Below, piece by piece: positions 44,892 through 54,526 of a stretch of 64,000 nucleotides of DNA (position 1 is the first letter of the stretch; every line of letters starts with the position of its first letter). The notes beneath the pieces were generated by a model, which saw only the letters and a program-made list of their open reading frames with translations, was not told the origin of the DNA and did no database searches. Origin of the DNA: CAVZTX01 sp963778375 (GTDB lineage Bacteria; Chloroflexota; Ktedonobacteria; Ktedonobacterales; Ktedonobacteraceae). The position numbers and the translations under genes are program-made. The stretch is taken from contig CAVZTX010000021.1 in NCBI GenBank assembly GCA_963778375.1, forward strand, positions 1-64,000, written 5' to 3'.

Positions 44892-45884
44892 ATGCCTTCT
44901 CAAACTGAGAACCAGTGGGAAGAAAAAAGAAGTGCAAATCCTGCTTTCAGTGGACCGTTGTTTGAGAATCCGTTTTCCATTGAGGACATGATGGTCTTCG
45001 ATGATGTTGCACTTTCGAGGATACTGGGTAGCAAGTACTTCGGTTTGAATGTAGAATGTCTTGCTCGCAGCTTGCACGGAGCCTCGGCTTCCCTGGTCAC
45101 ACATATCGAGCACAACTTGCCGGGACAGCAGCGCTCTTCCTTTATAAAGGAGTTGCAACGTTCGATATCGGACAATGAGGTAGAGGCTGCACGTCGACAG
45201 GTGCTTGATGGCTTATTCTGGGAACTGACATACTGGAAGACGCCCGAGTTATACGATGAACTGACCGAGGGCGAACAACTGCATCCCGGCATCTTTGAAC
45301 AATTGGAGCCAGACCTGGATGGCAAGGTTGTGCTCGATGCTGGCGCGGGGAGTGGACGCGCCTCGGTGGAGTGCTTGCGTCATGGAGCTAAACAGGTCTA
45401 TGCTGTCGAGCCATCCCCTGGCCTGCTACGTATCCTACAGCAAAAACTAGCAGATCAGGTCGCTTCCGGTCAAGTCGTCGTATTGCGGAGCTGCTTTGAT
45501 AAGCTTCCATTGGCAGATGGCTGCGTTGATGTGGCGCTTTCCTGCTCTGCCTTCACTGCTGAGCCAGAACAAGGTGGGGAGCCAGGTCTGGTTGAATTGC
45601 GACGAGTGACGAGGCGAGGTGGTAAAATTGTGATTATCTGGCCACGGACGCAGGATTATGAATGGTTAGCCTCGCACGGCTTTCAGTATGTCGCTTTGCC
45701 AATGCAGCAGGAAATGCATGTACGTTTCCGATCGCTAGCAAGCGCGCTGAGATGCGCAAAGCGTTTCTATGCTCATAATGAGAACGTGATTCGCTATATC
45801 CTCAAGCGGAGGCAACCAGAAGTACCGTTTTCGGTGCTAGGTTTTAATCCGCCGCGTGATTACTGTTGGCTGCGGGTAGAATAA
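44892..45884 (+). CDS. SAM-dependent class I methyltransferase
   Basis: A 330-residue protein. The N-terminal about 130 residues are helical and not recognised. Residues about 140-260 are a Rossmann methyltransferase: VVLDAGAGSGRASVECL (motif I), YAVEPSPGLL (motif II acidic), DVALSCSAFTAEP, LRRVTRRGGKIVIIWP. The substrate is unknown. It may be co-transcribed with the DUF2231-Rieske gene 56 bp downstream. Confidence 0.82.
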   Translation: MPSQTENQWEEKRSANPAFSGPLFENPFSIEDMMVFDDVALSRILGSKYFGLNVECLARSLHGASASLVTHIEHNLPGQQRSSFIKELQRSISDNEVEAARRQVLDGLFWELTYWKTPELYDELTEGEQLHPGIFEQLEPDLDGKVVLDAGAGSGRASVECLRHGAKQVYAVEPSPGLLRILQQKLADQVASGQVVVLRSCFDKLPLADGCVDVALSCSAFTAEPEQGGEPGLVELRRVTRRGGKIVIIWPRTQDYEWLASHGFQYVALPMQQEMHVRFRSLASALRCAKRFYAHNENVIRYILKRRQPEVPFSVLGFNPPRDYCWLRVE

Positions 45885-45940
45885 AGGGCAGCAAATGCAT
45901 ACATTTGCAATATTTTGCTCATGAGAAAGGAACAGAATCG

Positions 45941-46885
45941 ATGTCTTCAAAAGTGGCATCAAGTAAACAAAAAAGTTGGGCCGAAACTCCACCGATGAAC
46001 CCGCCGATGCGACATATCATCGGGGAGGTGGTTGAAAATCAGTCATGGCTTGATACGCTGGCAGCGCCCTTCCAGAGTTGGGTGTTAAAGCTTTTTGGCC
46101 AGCCAGGGGAACCTAACCGTAAAATCAAAGACATACTCAACGGAACATGGCTTGGACACGCTTTGCATCCCGTACTGACCGATGTGCCGATTGGTAGCTG
46201 GACCTCTACAGCACTGCTTGACCTTGTATGGCTCAGCAATGAAGATGATGGCGTTGCGCGTAGCGCAGATATAACCCTGGTATTCGGCTTGCTGGGTGCC
46301 GGTGGCGCAGCGGTTACGGGTGTGACCGATTGGAGCGACCTGGATGGTACCGACCGCCGCGTTGGCTTGTTTCATGGTCTTCTAAATGGTAGCATCACGC
46401 TCATGAATATCGTTTCGCTCGTGCTCCGCTTAACTGGGCGCCGACGTGCTGGTATTGCTGTCTCGACAACAGGGTATGTAGCAACGCTCTTCAGCGCCTA
46501 CCTGGGAGGCGAGTTAAGCTACGCTAAAGGTATCGGTGTAAACCATGACGCCTGGGAAGGTGGCTCAGATAGTTTTGTTGCGGTGATGGACGCAAAAGAC
46601 CTGGTGGAGGGAAAGCTGACACGCGTTGATGCGGCAGGCATTCCAGCAGTCCTGTACAAAGAGGGCACGACTATCTACGCGATTGGCGCGGTGTGTACGC
46701 ATCTGGCGGGTCCACTAGACGAGGGAACCTGTAAAAATGGCGTTGTTGAATGCCCCTGGCACGGTTCGCGCTTCCGTTTGAGCGATGGTGGCGTAGTGAA
46801 TGGCCCGGCAGTCTATGCCGAACCTACATTCAAAGTCCGTGTGCGCAACGGCCAGATCGAACTGCGGAGAATTGATCACGCGTAA
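45941..46885 (+). CDS. DUF2231-Rieske [2Fe-2S] fusion protein
   Basis: 314 residues from ATG 45941 with a GAAAGGAACAG site. Residues about 65-195 are a DUF2231 membrane module (ALHPVLTDVPIGSW, then several hydrophobic helices). Residues about 215-314 are a Rieske domain with the cluster motif CTHLAGPLDEG then CPWHGSRF (C-x-H, C-x2-H). It likely carries electrons at the membrane; the partner is unknown. Confidence 0.88.
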   Translation: MSSKVASSKQKSWAETPPMNPPMRHIIGEVVENQSWLDTLAAPFQSWVLKLFGQPGEPNRKIKDILNGTWLGHALHPVLTDVPIGSWTSTALLDLVWLSNEDDGVARSADITLVFGLLGAGGAAVTGVTDWSDLDGTDRRVGLFHGLLNGSITLMNIVSLVLRLTGRRRAGIAVSTTGYVATLFSAYLGGELSYAKGIGVNHDAWEGGSDSFVAVMDAKDLVEGKLTRVDAAGIPAVLYKEGTTIYAIGAVCTHLAGPLDEGTCKNGVVECPWHGSRFRLSDGGVVNGPAVYAEPTFKVRVRNGQIELRRIDHA

Positions 46886-46910
46886 ACGGGCTCGTTGAAG
46901 GGGTAGAATT

Positions 46911-48185
46911 ATGGAATCCCATGCACCTGGTGATAAAGAGGACAACACCTCTGCCCTTCACCAGGCGCTTGTAGATAAACTGAAGAAGGATGGAACGATC
47001 TCCACTTCGAGCGTCGAAGCTGCCTTTTGTGCTGTTCCACGACACCTGTTTCTGCCAGGGGTCGCGCCTGATGAAGTCTATCGTGACCAGGCTATCGGGA
47101 CAAAAAGTCTGAATGACGTATTTGTGAGTTCATCTTCACAGCCAGCCATCATGGCAATCATGCTGGAACTATTGGAACTGAAACCGGGTCAGCGTGTATT
47201 GGAGATTGGCGCGGGTACAGGATATAATGCTGCTCTTATGGCACATATTGTTGGGGAGACAGGGCAAGTTGTTACACTTGATATCGATGAGGATATTGTG
47301 GAAAGTGCAAGAGAGCACCTTACCTTGGCAGGTTTTGATAGGGTGCAGGTAGTGTGCGGTGATGGTGGATTGGGCTATCCTACGTCAGCACCATTTGATC
47401 GAATTATCCTCACGGTTCAAGCATGGGATATTGCTCCGGCATGGTGGGAACAATTGAAGCCAGATGGGCGACTCATGTTACCGTTGAATGTAATAAAAGG
47501 CGTGCAGAAACTCGTAGCATTTGAGCGCAAGGACGACTCACTGGTGAGCGTGGCAGTAGAGGATTGCGGTTTTATGACGTTGCGCGGTGCCTTTGCCGGT
47601 CCTGAGCGATATGTACAACTTGGACCCGAACCTGGCTTATATATATCGGTTGAGGACCCTACCCTGGTCGATACTAAGGTCGTTTTCAATTTATTGGTGG
47701 GTTCCAGTAGAGATTTGTCGACTTCAGTGCGCGTCACACTACGCGAAATTTGGGGAGGGTTGAGTTTGTGGTTAGCACTGTATGAACCAACCTTTTGTGA
47801 ACTGGGAGCTCAAGGTAAATGGGCAGAGCGCAATATTATACCAAATCTCTTTGGCTTCTCCAGCAAATCTTCTAGTACTATTGGCTTGTTTGGGAAACAG
47901 AGCCTCTGTGTGTTGCTGCCCTCAAGTCAAAAAGCTTCTCCATTTCCCATTCACTGTATCGCTGCTCATCCTTCAGCCTTTGAACTCATTGTGCGAAGCT
48001 TTGGTGCGGATGATACGCTTGCTGAGCGCTTGATCGAGCAAATTGCTGCCTGGGATGCTGCTGGTCGGCCTTCCAATAAAGGCTTGCATATGCGAGCGTA
48101 TCCACTAGATACTGATTACGTCCCCTCGGAACAGGAAACTATTATCCCTAAGCGCTGGACACGGCTCGTGCTCAACTGGCAATGA
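46911..48185 (+). CDS. Protein-L-isoaspartate O-methyltransferase-like protein with C-terminal extension
   Basis: A 424-residue protein; the first about 210 residues are of the PCMT type (AFCAVPRHLFLPG, SSSSQPAIMAIMLELLEL, VLEIGAGTGYNAALMA, VTLDID). Ordinary PCMTs have about 210 residues; here a further 200-residue C-terminal part of unknown function follows, as in methyltransferases used in peptide modification. PCMT repairs isoaspartate; the extended branch may use another substrate. It begins 25 bp after the Rieske fusion. Confidence 0.8.
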   Translation: MESHAPGDKEDNTSALHQALVDKLKKDGTISTSSVEAAFCAVPRHLFLPGVAPDEVYRDQAIGTKSLNDVFVSSSSQPAIMAIMLELLELKPGQRVLEIGAGTGYNAALMAHIVGETGQVVTLDIDEDIVESAREHLTLAGFDRVQVVCGDGGLGYPTSAPFDRIILTVQAWDIAPAWWEQLKPDGRLMLPLNVIKGVQKLVAFERKDDSLVSVAVEDCGFMTLRGAFAGPERYVQLGPEPGLYISVEDPTLVDTKVVFNLLVGSSRDLSTSVRVTLREIWGGLSLWLALYEPTFCELGAQGKWAERNIIPNLFGFSSKSSSTIGLFGKQSLCVLLPSSQKASPFPIHCIAAHPSAFELIVRSFGADDTLAERLIEQIAAWDAAGRPSNKGLHMRAYPLDTDYVPSEQETIIPKRWTRLVLNWQ

Positions 48186-48262
48186 GTGAGGTTGTATCCA
48201 GGCAAGCTGCCGCTAGCGTGTCTATAGAGAGGTCTTCCATTTCTATATTCTAGGAGATCACC

Positions 48263-49060
48263 ATGTATAGTACGACTGATCCCAAAGGATCAACGCTACG
48301 GTCGCCTGATACCACTACGCCAGGTGGTGAAAATCGGCAGCGTGCTCGAAGAAGGCACATTATTGAAGCCAGTTTGTGGGCTGTTGCCTTTATCTTGCTA
48401 GTAGTGCTTTCCGTTCTCGTAAAACTTCACCCCGGCCCATTTTCTATGGATGTGCAGGCTACCGAGACACTCCAGGGTTTGCACCTCCCTGCATGGTTAA
48501 GCGCAGTTATTGCATTTTTCAGCACGCTCAATGATCCAATTCCCTCGATTATCGCCTGGGTACTCTGGCTAATTGGCCTGTCGCTATTTCGCTGGTTTCA
48601 GCAAGCCATCTTCGTTGTGTTCGGATCGCTAGCTGCTGATGGCATTGATGGGTTAGTTCGGCTACCTGTCAATCGTCCGCGTCCAGCTCCTGGACCGCAC
48701 ATACCCATTCATGTGTACATGCCGGAGCCGTTTACAAGTTACCCTTCGGGCCATACCGAACATGATACTGTCTACTACGGTTTTCTCCTCTATCTTAGCT
48801 TCACTAAACCTGTGCGCGAGTGGCGTTACCGTTGGGTATTAATTCCTTTCCAGGTATTTGCTGCTGTGGCTATTGTGGCTATTGGCTATTCTCGAATTGC
48901 CGAAGGATCGCACTGGTTGACCGATGCAGTGGCGGGTTACCTGCTTGGTGCGCTTTTGCTACTCGCCCTTATCTGGCTCTATCGCTTAACAACGAATAAG
49001 CTCGCGGAACGACGTGCCAGAAAAAAGGCTGAACAATCTGCTGGTATCTCTAAAGCTTGA
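48263..49060 (+). CDS. PAP2-family membrane phosphatase
   Basis: A 265-residue polytopic protein with about six helices. The three phosphatase motifs are VNRPRPAPG (the first, usually KxxxxxxRP), YPSGHTEHD, and YSRIAEGSHWLTDAVAG. This set marks lipid phosphatases such as PAP2/undecaprenyl-pyrophosphate phosphatase. The C-terminus is basic. GGAGATCACC precedes the ATG. Confidence 0.9.
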   Translation: MYSTTDPKGSTLRSPDTTTPGGENRQRARRRHIIEASLWAVAFILLVVLSVLVKLHPGPFSMDVQATETLQGLHLPAWLSAVIAFFSTLNDPIPSIIAWVLWLIGLSLFRWFQQAIFVVFGSLAADGIDGLVRLPVNRPRPAPGPHIPIHVYMPEPFTSYPSGHTEHDTVYYGFLLYLSFTKPVREWRYRWVLIPFQVFAAVAIVAIGYSRIAEGSHWLTDAVAGYLLGALLLLALIWLYRLTTNKLAERRARKKAEQSAGISKA

Positions 49061-49184
49061 ATATAGCCTCCTGACGATAGTTATCGGTGAATATTTAACT
49101 GCCGCTGATACGTGTTACTACTGAACTACTAAATACTCGTGCTAAATTGCCAGGGTCGAGTATATCATACGAAGGAGGTTATAC

Positions 49185-49529
49185 ATGGTTATTACGTTGA
49201 CGGCATTGGTCATCTGGCTGCTTATCGCGGCGTTGGTTGGCGTTGTAGGTGAACTGATTGCCAGGCGTCGTGCGCCAGATGGTCTGTTAGGAGCTATCAT
49301 ACTGGGATTCATCGCCATTTTTCTCGTTGTGGGTCTCTTACACATTCACATTGTCGGTGAGCCAACACTGTATGGAGTGCCGCTCATTACTTCAATAATC
49401 GCGGCTGCAATTCTGGTTCTGATTTGGAGCGGCTTTGCCTATCGGCACTACCATCGCCATGCCTCGCCTTACTACTACCGTCGTGGCAGCTACGTACGCC
49501 GCCCGCGACGCCGTTTGCGCCTGTTCTAA
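49185..49529 (+). CDS. GlsB/YeaQ/YmgE-type small membrane protein
   Basis: A 114-residue protein with three hydrophobic helices and the Gly-rich GLLGAIILGFIA motif of the transglycosylase-associated family, ending in a basic Arg/His/Tyr-rich tail. It has a very good AAGGAGGTTATAC ribosome site. Family function is unclear; several members respond to stress. Ended by the terminator at 49592. Confidence 0.8.
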   Translation: MVITLTALVIWLLIAALVGVVGELIARRRAPDGLLGAIILGFIAIFLVVGLLHIHIVGEPTLYGVPLITSIIAAAILVLIWSGFAYRHYHRHASPYYYRRGSYVRRPRRRLRLF

Positions 49530-49591
49530 AATTTGATGAGTCCCAGGTTCTTGTAAACAACTTCAAGCTCAAGGCAGAGCAAGCCGTTATT

Positions 49592-49641
49592 GAGCCTCCT
49601 GGCATGTGCACTCTAGATGCATAGCCGGGTGGCTCTTTTTT
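49592..49641 (+). terminator. Rho-independent terminator of the GlsB-like gene
   Basis: Arms GAGCCTCCTGGC (49592-49603) and GCCGGGTGGCTC (49624-49635), 10 of 12 paired, followed by T6. Confidence 0.75.
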
Positions 49642-49748
49642 GTGTCTATCTGATAATTGATGGTGAGTGATACATACATGCCTACAGTACGTAATGATAT
49701 GATGAAGGGGAAATAAACCGCACCACATCCTGGTCACGGAGATCTCTA

Positions 49749-49859
49749 ATGTCTCAAGTTCGCCTCTCAGGTGGATCATCACGACTAAGAATGATTGCAT
49801 CGTTTGCAGCCGTCTATATCATCTGGTATTCAACCTATCTTGCCATTCGTAGTCGATGA
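49749..49859 (+). CDS. Possible 36-residue membrane peptide
   Basis: ATG, then SQVRLSGGSSRLR and a hydrophobic helix (MIASFAAVYIIWYSTYLAIR), ending TGA. CGGAGA lies 8 bases upstream. A typical small single-helix membrane protein layout; no homolog can be named. The rest of 49642-49942 holds nothing visible. Confidence 0.45.
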   Translation: MSQVRLSGGSSRLRMIASFAAVYIIWYSTYLAIRSR

Positions 49860-49942
49860 TGCAATCGGCGCTATTCATGAAGGCGCGGCAGACACAATGA
49901 GATAAAACTCATGTTTTTGGGTAAAGAATTAGGAGGTTCTCA

Positions 49943-51295
49943 ATGATCTCAAAGCACGCTCGGTATTTTTCTCATCGTCTGCTTCTCATCCCTGGGGTCT
50001 TACTTCTACTCTTAGCTTATGGTGGCATTGCTTTTGCTCAACCCGCAACAAACCGTTCCAGCACGAGTTTGCAATTTAGTACTCAGGAGCGGATTGGGTT
50101 CCATTCGGGCGATGACTGGGAACCATCGATAACCACCGATCGCTATGGGCATACCTACGCGCTCTACAAGCATTATGATGTAAGTGGCGGACAGACATGT
50201 AAGGGCTGCGATTTGCACCTGCTTTTCCAGCGTTCAAGTGATGGAGGACGCACGTGGACCGCGCCGCGACCTATTGCACCTGTCGATGTAAAGGGTGGGC
50301 AATATGATCCGCAGATCGCGGTTGATCCGGTAGATGGCCGCACACTCTGGGCATCGTTCCTGCAAAATTCTAACTCGTTGATCGCTGTTGTCAAATCAAC
50401 CGACTTTGGTCAGACCTGGAGCCCACTGCGGATTGTCACAAATCTGGAGCCTGGGCTGGATAAAGATGAACTTGCGGTACATGGCAACACGATTGTCGTG
50501 GCCTACGATGACAATTACAACACCTGGGCGTCAATCTCTTTAGATGGTGGGATGCACTGGGGTACGCGCCAGGTTTTTCGCGCCGATGCCCGTTTCAGCC
50601 TGACGCTTTCCGCGGATGCCGCCATTGACTCGCATGGCAACATCTTTATTAGCTGGGATAGTTTCGATAAGCAGCATCGACAGTTTGGTGATGGGCCAGC
50701 AACTGTGTGGGTGGCAAAATCAACCGATAATGGGAAAGATTGGACCCGCACCGTCATCGATGTAAGCGGCGCGCCACCACCCTGCAATAACTGTGGCTTT
50801 GCATTTCTCAGTGCACAAATGGCGCTGCGCATTGGTAGCGACGATACGATTTACCTGCTCTGGAATGGCACGGTTGATCGTACAAATTTCGCTCCCGAAC
50901 GTATCTTCTTCTCGCGTTCGACCGACGATGGACAAACCTACTCTCCCCGCGTTGATATCTCCGATGCTCCTGCGGGCGTCGAACACTGTTTCCCTGCCAT
51001 CGCCGTTGGGCAAAGCGCAGGTGACGTGCGCATTGGCTGGATGGATACGCGTACCGGAGCCTGGAACGTCTTCTACCGTGCCAGTACAGACGGCGGGATC
51101 GACTTTAGCTCCACCGTCCGCATTTCCAGCTTTGTGCCCGGCTATACCTACCTCACACCGAAGGGCTTCGGCTCCCCCTATGGGGACTACTTCTCAATGG
51201 TTGTGGATGATGCCAATAATACTCAGGCGGCGTTTGGCGAGGGGCCGAGCTATGCAGGGCCGGGGAATATCTGGGTGGCACATACCTTATCCTGA
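49943..51295 (+). CDS. Secreted sialidase-like (BNR-repeat) protein
   Basis: A 450-residue protein with a signal peptide (about 1-33, ending AFAQPA). It carries at least six BNR/Asp-box motifs of the form S(T/S)DxGxTW (SSDGGRTWTAP, STDFGQTWSP, SLDGGMHWGT, STDNGKDWTRT, STDDGQTYSP, STDGGIDF), typical of six-bladed sialidase propellers. The catalytic Arg triad of true sialidases was not located, so it may be a glycan-binding or other hydrolase variant. RBS AGGAGG. Confidence 0.82.
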   Translation: MISKHARYFSHRLLLIPGVLLLLLAYGGIAFAQPATNRSSTSLQFSTQERIGFHSGDDWEPSITTDRYGHTYALYKHYDVSGGQTCKGCDLHLLFQRSSDGGRTWTAPRPIAPVDVKGGQYDPQIAVDPVDGRTLWASFLQNSNSLIAVVKSTDFGQTWSPLRIVTNLEPGLDKDELAVHGNTIVVAYDDNYNTWASISLDGGMHWGTRQVFRADARFSLTLSADAAIDSHGNIFISWDSFDKQHRQFGDGPATVWVAKSTDNGKDWTRTVIDVSGAPPPCNNCGFAFLSAQMALRIGSDDTIYLLWNGTVDRTNFAPERIFFSRSTDDGQTYSPRVDISDAPAGVEHCFPAIAVGQSAGDVRIGWMDTRTGAWNVFYRASTDGGIDFSSTVRISSFVPGYTYLTPKGFGSPYGDYFSMVVDDANNTQAAFGEGPSYAGPGNIWVAHTLS

Positions 51296-51397
51296 ACTCT
51301 TTAGGAGAGCAGGAACATTGAGGTTTGAAAACGACCTTTTAGAAGGAAAAGGTAACAGAAGAGCGATGTACCTAACAGAAATGGAGAATACAGTTAT

Positions 51398-52765
51398 ATG
51401 ACCTGGCAAACCTACCTCGAAGAGCAGCAACCCCGCTACCTGGACGAACTGCTCCAATTCCTCACCATCCCTAGTATTTCGGCACTGCCTGAACATGCTG
51501 ATGACGTTCAGCAGGCAGCTCACTGGGTTGCTGACCGCCTCACTGCTGCCGGAATTGAGAACGTGCAAATCTTGCCAACGGCTGGACATTCAGTTGTCTA
51601 CGGCGATTGGCTGCACGTACCTGGGAAGCCAACAGTATTGATCTACGGTCACTTTGATACGCAACCTGCCGACCCGCTAGACCTATGGACAAGCCCACCC
51701 TTTGAACCAACAATCCGCAATGATCGCGTCTATGCTCGTGGTGCCTCGGATGACAAGGGCAACATGCTCATTCCCATCCTGGCGGTCGAAGCGCTGCTGA
51801 AGACAGAGAGAGCTTTGCCTATTAACGTGAAGTTCTTTCTTGAGGGGCAGGAAGAAATCGGTAGTCCCCAGTTGCCAACCTTGATCGCGAACCAGCGAGA
51901 CTTGCTGGCCTGCGATCTGGTAATCAGTGCCGATGGAGGTCAATATAGCGAGGACCAACCTGCGTTGACGATTGCCTTCAAAGGTCTGGCAGGTGTGCAG
52001 ATTGACGTGCGGGGAGCCAGAACCGATTTGCATTCCGGTGTCTATGGCGGGGCCGTTGCCAATCCCATCCATGCCCTCGCACATATCCTGGATTCCATGC
52101 GCAGTCCAGATGGCAAGATTCTTGTCGAGGGCTTCTACGATGCCGTCGAGCAGCTTTCCGCTGAAGATCGCTCTGCCATCACTGCTATCCCCTTTGATGA
52201 GAAGACGTATAAGGAGTCTATTGGCGTGGATGCCCTCGTGGCTGAATCTGGCTATACGCCGCAAGAGCATCTCGCAGGACGGCCAACGCTGGAGGTAAAC
52301 GGCATCTGGGGTGGTTTTCAAGGCGAGGGTACCAAGACGGTGCTGCCTAATGAGGCCCATGCCAAGATCACTTGTCGTCTGGTGGCTAATCAAGAACCTA
52401 CCACCATCGTCGATCTTCTGACTCGACATGTCGAACGCAACACTCCGCCTGGGGTGCGAGCAGCAGTTCGTTCACTGCCTGGCGCTGCCAAACCCTACCT
52501 GATGCCTTTAGATCATTGGGGTAATCAAGCCGCTAAAGCTGTGCTTACGGAGATGTACGGCAATATCCCTTATGCTATACGCATTGGTGGGAGCATTCCC
52601 GTTTGTGAAACGTTCCTCAGTGTTCTGGGAGCATATACAGTGAATTTTGCCTTCGGTTTGATGGATGAGCAGATACATGCTCCCGACGAGTTCTTTCGCC
52701 TGAGTAGTTTCCGGCGCGGACAGGTAGCCTATGGAAAGCTCTTGTACGAACTCGCGAAGCGCTGA
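51398..52765 (+). CDS. M20-family metallodipeptidase
   Basis: A 455-residue M20 peptidase of the dipeptidase (DapE/CNDP) branch: LIYGHFDTQP (Zn His and Asp), GASDDKGNMLI (bridging Asp), EGQEEIGSPQL (catalytic Glu pair), DLHSGVYGG (dimer-domain His), VCETFLSVLG (the C-terminal motif). Two-zinc hydrolase of dipeptides or related amides in the cytosol. It starts 102 bp after the sialidase-like gene and is 40 bp before the epoxide hydrolase. Confidence 0.92.
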   Translation: MTWQTYLEEQQPRYLDELLQFLTIPSISALPEHADDVQQAAHWVADRLTAAGIENVQILPTAGHSVVYGDWLHVPGKPTVLIYGHFDTQPADPLDLWTSPPFEPTIRNDRVYARGASDDKGNMLIPILAVEALLKTERALPINVKFFLEGQEEIGSPQLPTLIANQRDLLACDLVISADGGQYSEDQPALTIAFKGLAGVQIDVRGARTDLHSGVYGGAVANPIHALAHILDSMRSPDGKILVEGFYDAVEQLSAEDRSAITAIPFDEKTYKESIGVDALVAESGYTPQEHLAGRPTLEVNGIWGGFQGEGTKTVLPNEAHAKITCRLVANQEPTTIVDLLTRHVERNTPPGVRAAVRSLPGAAKPYLMPLDHWGNQAAKAVLTEMYGNIPYAIRIGGSIPVCETFLSVLGAYTVNFAFGLMDEQIHAPDEFFRLSSFRRGQVAYGKLLYELAKR

Positions 52766-52805
52766 AAGCGAGCGCCTGATTTTCGCAAAAAAGTGGAGAA
52801 ATATC

Positions 52806-53819
52806 ATGTCATTTGAAAACAACACCGAAATAGGCTCGGTATCTCACCGTTTTATCGAAACCAATGGCATTCGTATGCATATAGCAGAGCAAGGGCAAGG
52901 ACCGCTCGTACTGCTCTGTCACGGCTTTCCAGAAAGCTGGTATTCCTGGCGACACCAACTTTCGGCATTAGCCGCGGCTGGCTACCACGCCGTAGCACCT
53001 GACCAACGTGGATATGGCCAGACTGATCGTCCCGAAGCCATTGAAGCGTACACAACCTTTCATCTCGTCGGTGACATGGTAGGCTTGCTAGACGCTCTCG
53101 GAGAAGAGCAGGCGGTAATTGTAGGCCACGACTGGGGAGCAAACGTTGCCTGGAATGCTGCACTCATGCGACCCGATCTCTTTCCTACTGTCATCGTTTT
53201 GAGTATTCCATATACACCACGTGGACCAGCACACGGACCATATGCAACTGTGCGTCCCACCGATGCAATGAGGCGCATGGTAGGAGACCATTTCTTTTAC
53301 CAGCTCTATTTTCAAGAACCCGGCATCGCCGAGGCGGATCTAGAGCGAGACGTACGCACGAGTATCCGCCGGTTCTTGTACGATGCCTCTGGCGATGCGG
53401 CTCCTGCTGAGCGCTGGAAACCGGTCTTGCCCGATCCTAACGCAAATATGTTCGCCTCGGCACCAGTTGATCCACAAACCTTACCAGTCTGGCTGACCGA
53501 GTCAGACATCGATTTTTATGTTGCGGAATTCGAGCGTACAGGCTTTCGTGGTGGCCTCAACTGGTATCGAAACTTCGACCGCAACTGGGAACTGCTCGCA
53601 CCATATAGTGGATCGAAAATTCCGCAACCCACACTGTTCATCTGGGGAGATAAAGACCCCGTATTCGATATCCCCGGTGTGAACAGACGCTTAGAGCACA
53701 TGTCGAATTTCATCCCTAACCTACATACATTAGCTCTTCCTGGCTGCGGTCATTGGGTGCAGCAAGAACGCGCAAATGAAGTCAACAGTGCAATGATTGC
53801 ATTCCTGCAAAAATCGTAG
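52806..53819 (+). CDS. Epoxide hydrolase-type alpha/beta hydrolase
   Basis: 337 residues from ATG 52806. HGFPESWYSWRHQ (oxyanion), VGHDWGANVAW (nucleophile Asp of epoxide hydrolases), two cap-domain Tyr candidates, FIWGDKDPVF (Asp) and GCGHWVQQE (His). It opens an epoxide through an ester intermediate; the substrate is unknown. A start farther upstream, inside the M20 gene, was rejected for lack of a ribosome site. Confidence 0.9.
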   Translation: MSFENNTEIGSVSHRFIETNGIRMHIAEQGQGPLVLLCHGFPESWYSWRHQLSALAAAGYHAVAPDQRGYGQTDRPEAIEAYTTFHLVGDMVGLLDALGEEQAVIVGHDWGANVAWNAALMRPDLFPTVIVLSIPYTPRGPAHGPYATVRPTDAMRRMVGDHFFYQLYFQEPGIAEADLERDVRTSIRRFLYDASGDAAPAERWKPVLPDPNANMFASAPVDPQTLPVWLTESDIDFYVAEFERTGFRGGLNWYRNFDRNWELLAPYSGSKIPQPTLFIWGDKDPVFDIPGVNRRLEHMSNFIPNLHTLALPGCGHWVQQERANEVNSAMIAFLQKS

Positions 53820-53830
53820 CCTTACATCTT

Positions 53831-54229
53831 TTACTGTTGATTAAAATGCTTGGAGAGCAAATAAGCGCTGAAATCCGCGATGCTCTCCACGTCCCCTTCG
53901 TTCAGCATATTCACAATTCTTTTCACAACGAGGCGACGCGGCTGTCCGTCCTTAGACGGTATCGTGAAGCCGATAGCTGATGTTGTTTGTGGTTGGCGTT
54001 CAGCGCGAATCTCCTCTGCCATCAGTTCCAGGAGTTCGGCAATATCCAGGTCAAGTGCGTTTGCCAGACTCTCTAGAACTTTAGAGGAGGGATACTTCTG
54101 CCCTCTTTCGATCTCCCCCACATATATTTCGGAAAGACCGGCCTTTTCTCCCAGCTCCTTAATCGTTAATTGACGATCCTGCCGCTCGCGACGAATAACT
54201 CGTCCCATAATTTCTTGCAAATCTGCCAT
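53831..54229 (-). CDS. XRE-family transcriptional regulator
   Basis: A 132-residue protein. The N-terminal HTH_XRE (about 8-65) reads RQDRQLTIKELGEKAGLSEI then YVGEIERGQKYPSS. The C-terminal about 60 residues form a helical module. The start codon lies 16 bp from the first of several TATGCTnnnAGCATA palindromes, so it very likely represses its own promoter and the divergent 54527 gene through them. Converges with the epoxide hydrolase gene. Confidence 0.9.
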   Translation of the reverse strand: MADLQEIMGRVIRRERQDRQLTIKELGEKAGLSEIYVGEIERGQKYPSSKVLESLANALDLDIAELLELMAEEIRAERQPQTTSAIGFTIPSKDGQPRRLVVKRIVNMLNEGDVESIADFSAYLLSKHFNQQ

Positions 54230-54245
54230 TTTCTCGTTTCCTCCT

Positions 54246-54399
54246 ATGCTAATAGCATAACTATGTTGAGAGGTATGCTATTAGCATATATTAATATGCT
54301 GATTTGGACTTGGAATATATTCCTATGCTGACAGCATATCTTTTGTTTGGGGTATGCTGACAGCATATTTACTCTCTATCAGTATAAGCTAACAGCATG
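54246..54399. promoter_or_regulatory. Array of TATGCTnnnAGCATA operators
   Basis: Four exact palindromes, TATGCT-N3-AGCATA, at 54246-54260, 54275-54289, 54325-54339 and 54354-54368; a half site at 54296; and a degenerate copy at 54385-54399. Successive sites are mostly 29 bp apart (54246/54275; 54296/54325/54354; then 31). The centres read AAT, ATT, GAC, GAC. The array fills the space between the divergent XRE gene and the DUF4177-like gene, as expected for cooperative binding by the XRE protein. Confidence 0.85.
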
Positions 54400-54526
54400 T
54401 TATATTCAAGGGAAGATAACTGACATCCGCTTATACCGCAGAAGTGCAGAGGATACTGGCTTTCCGATGGAAGCCGGAGAGTGGATGTCAGGAGATGGCT
54501 CGCCAGAATGAAGGAGGAACAAGAAA

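Noticed and set aside
54246..54399. Short repeats that could be taken for a CRISPR array
   Set aside because: The repeats are 15-bp palindromes with 6-35 bp between them, no uniform spacer, and no cas gene; they fit operators better.
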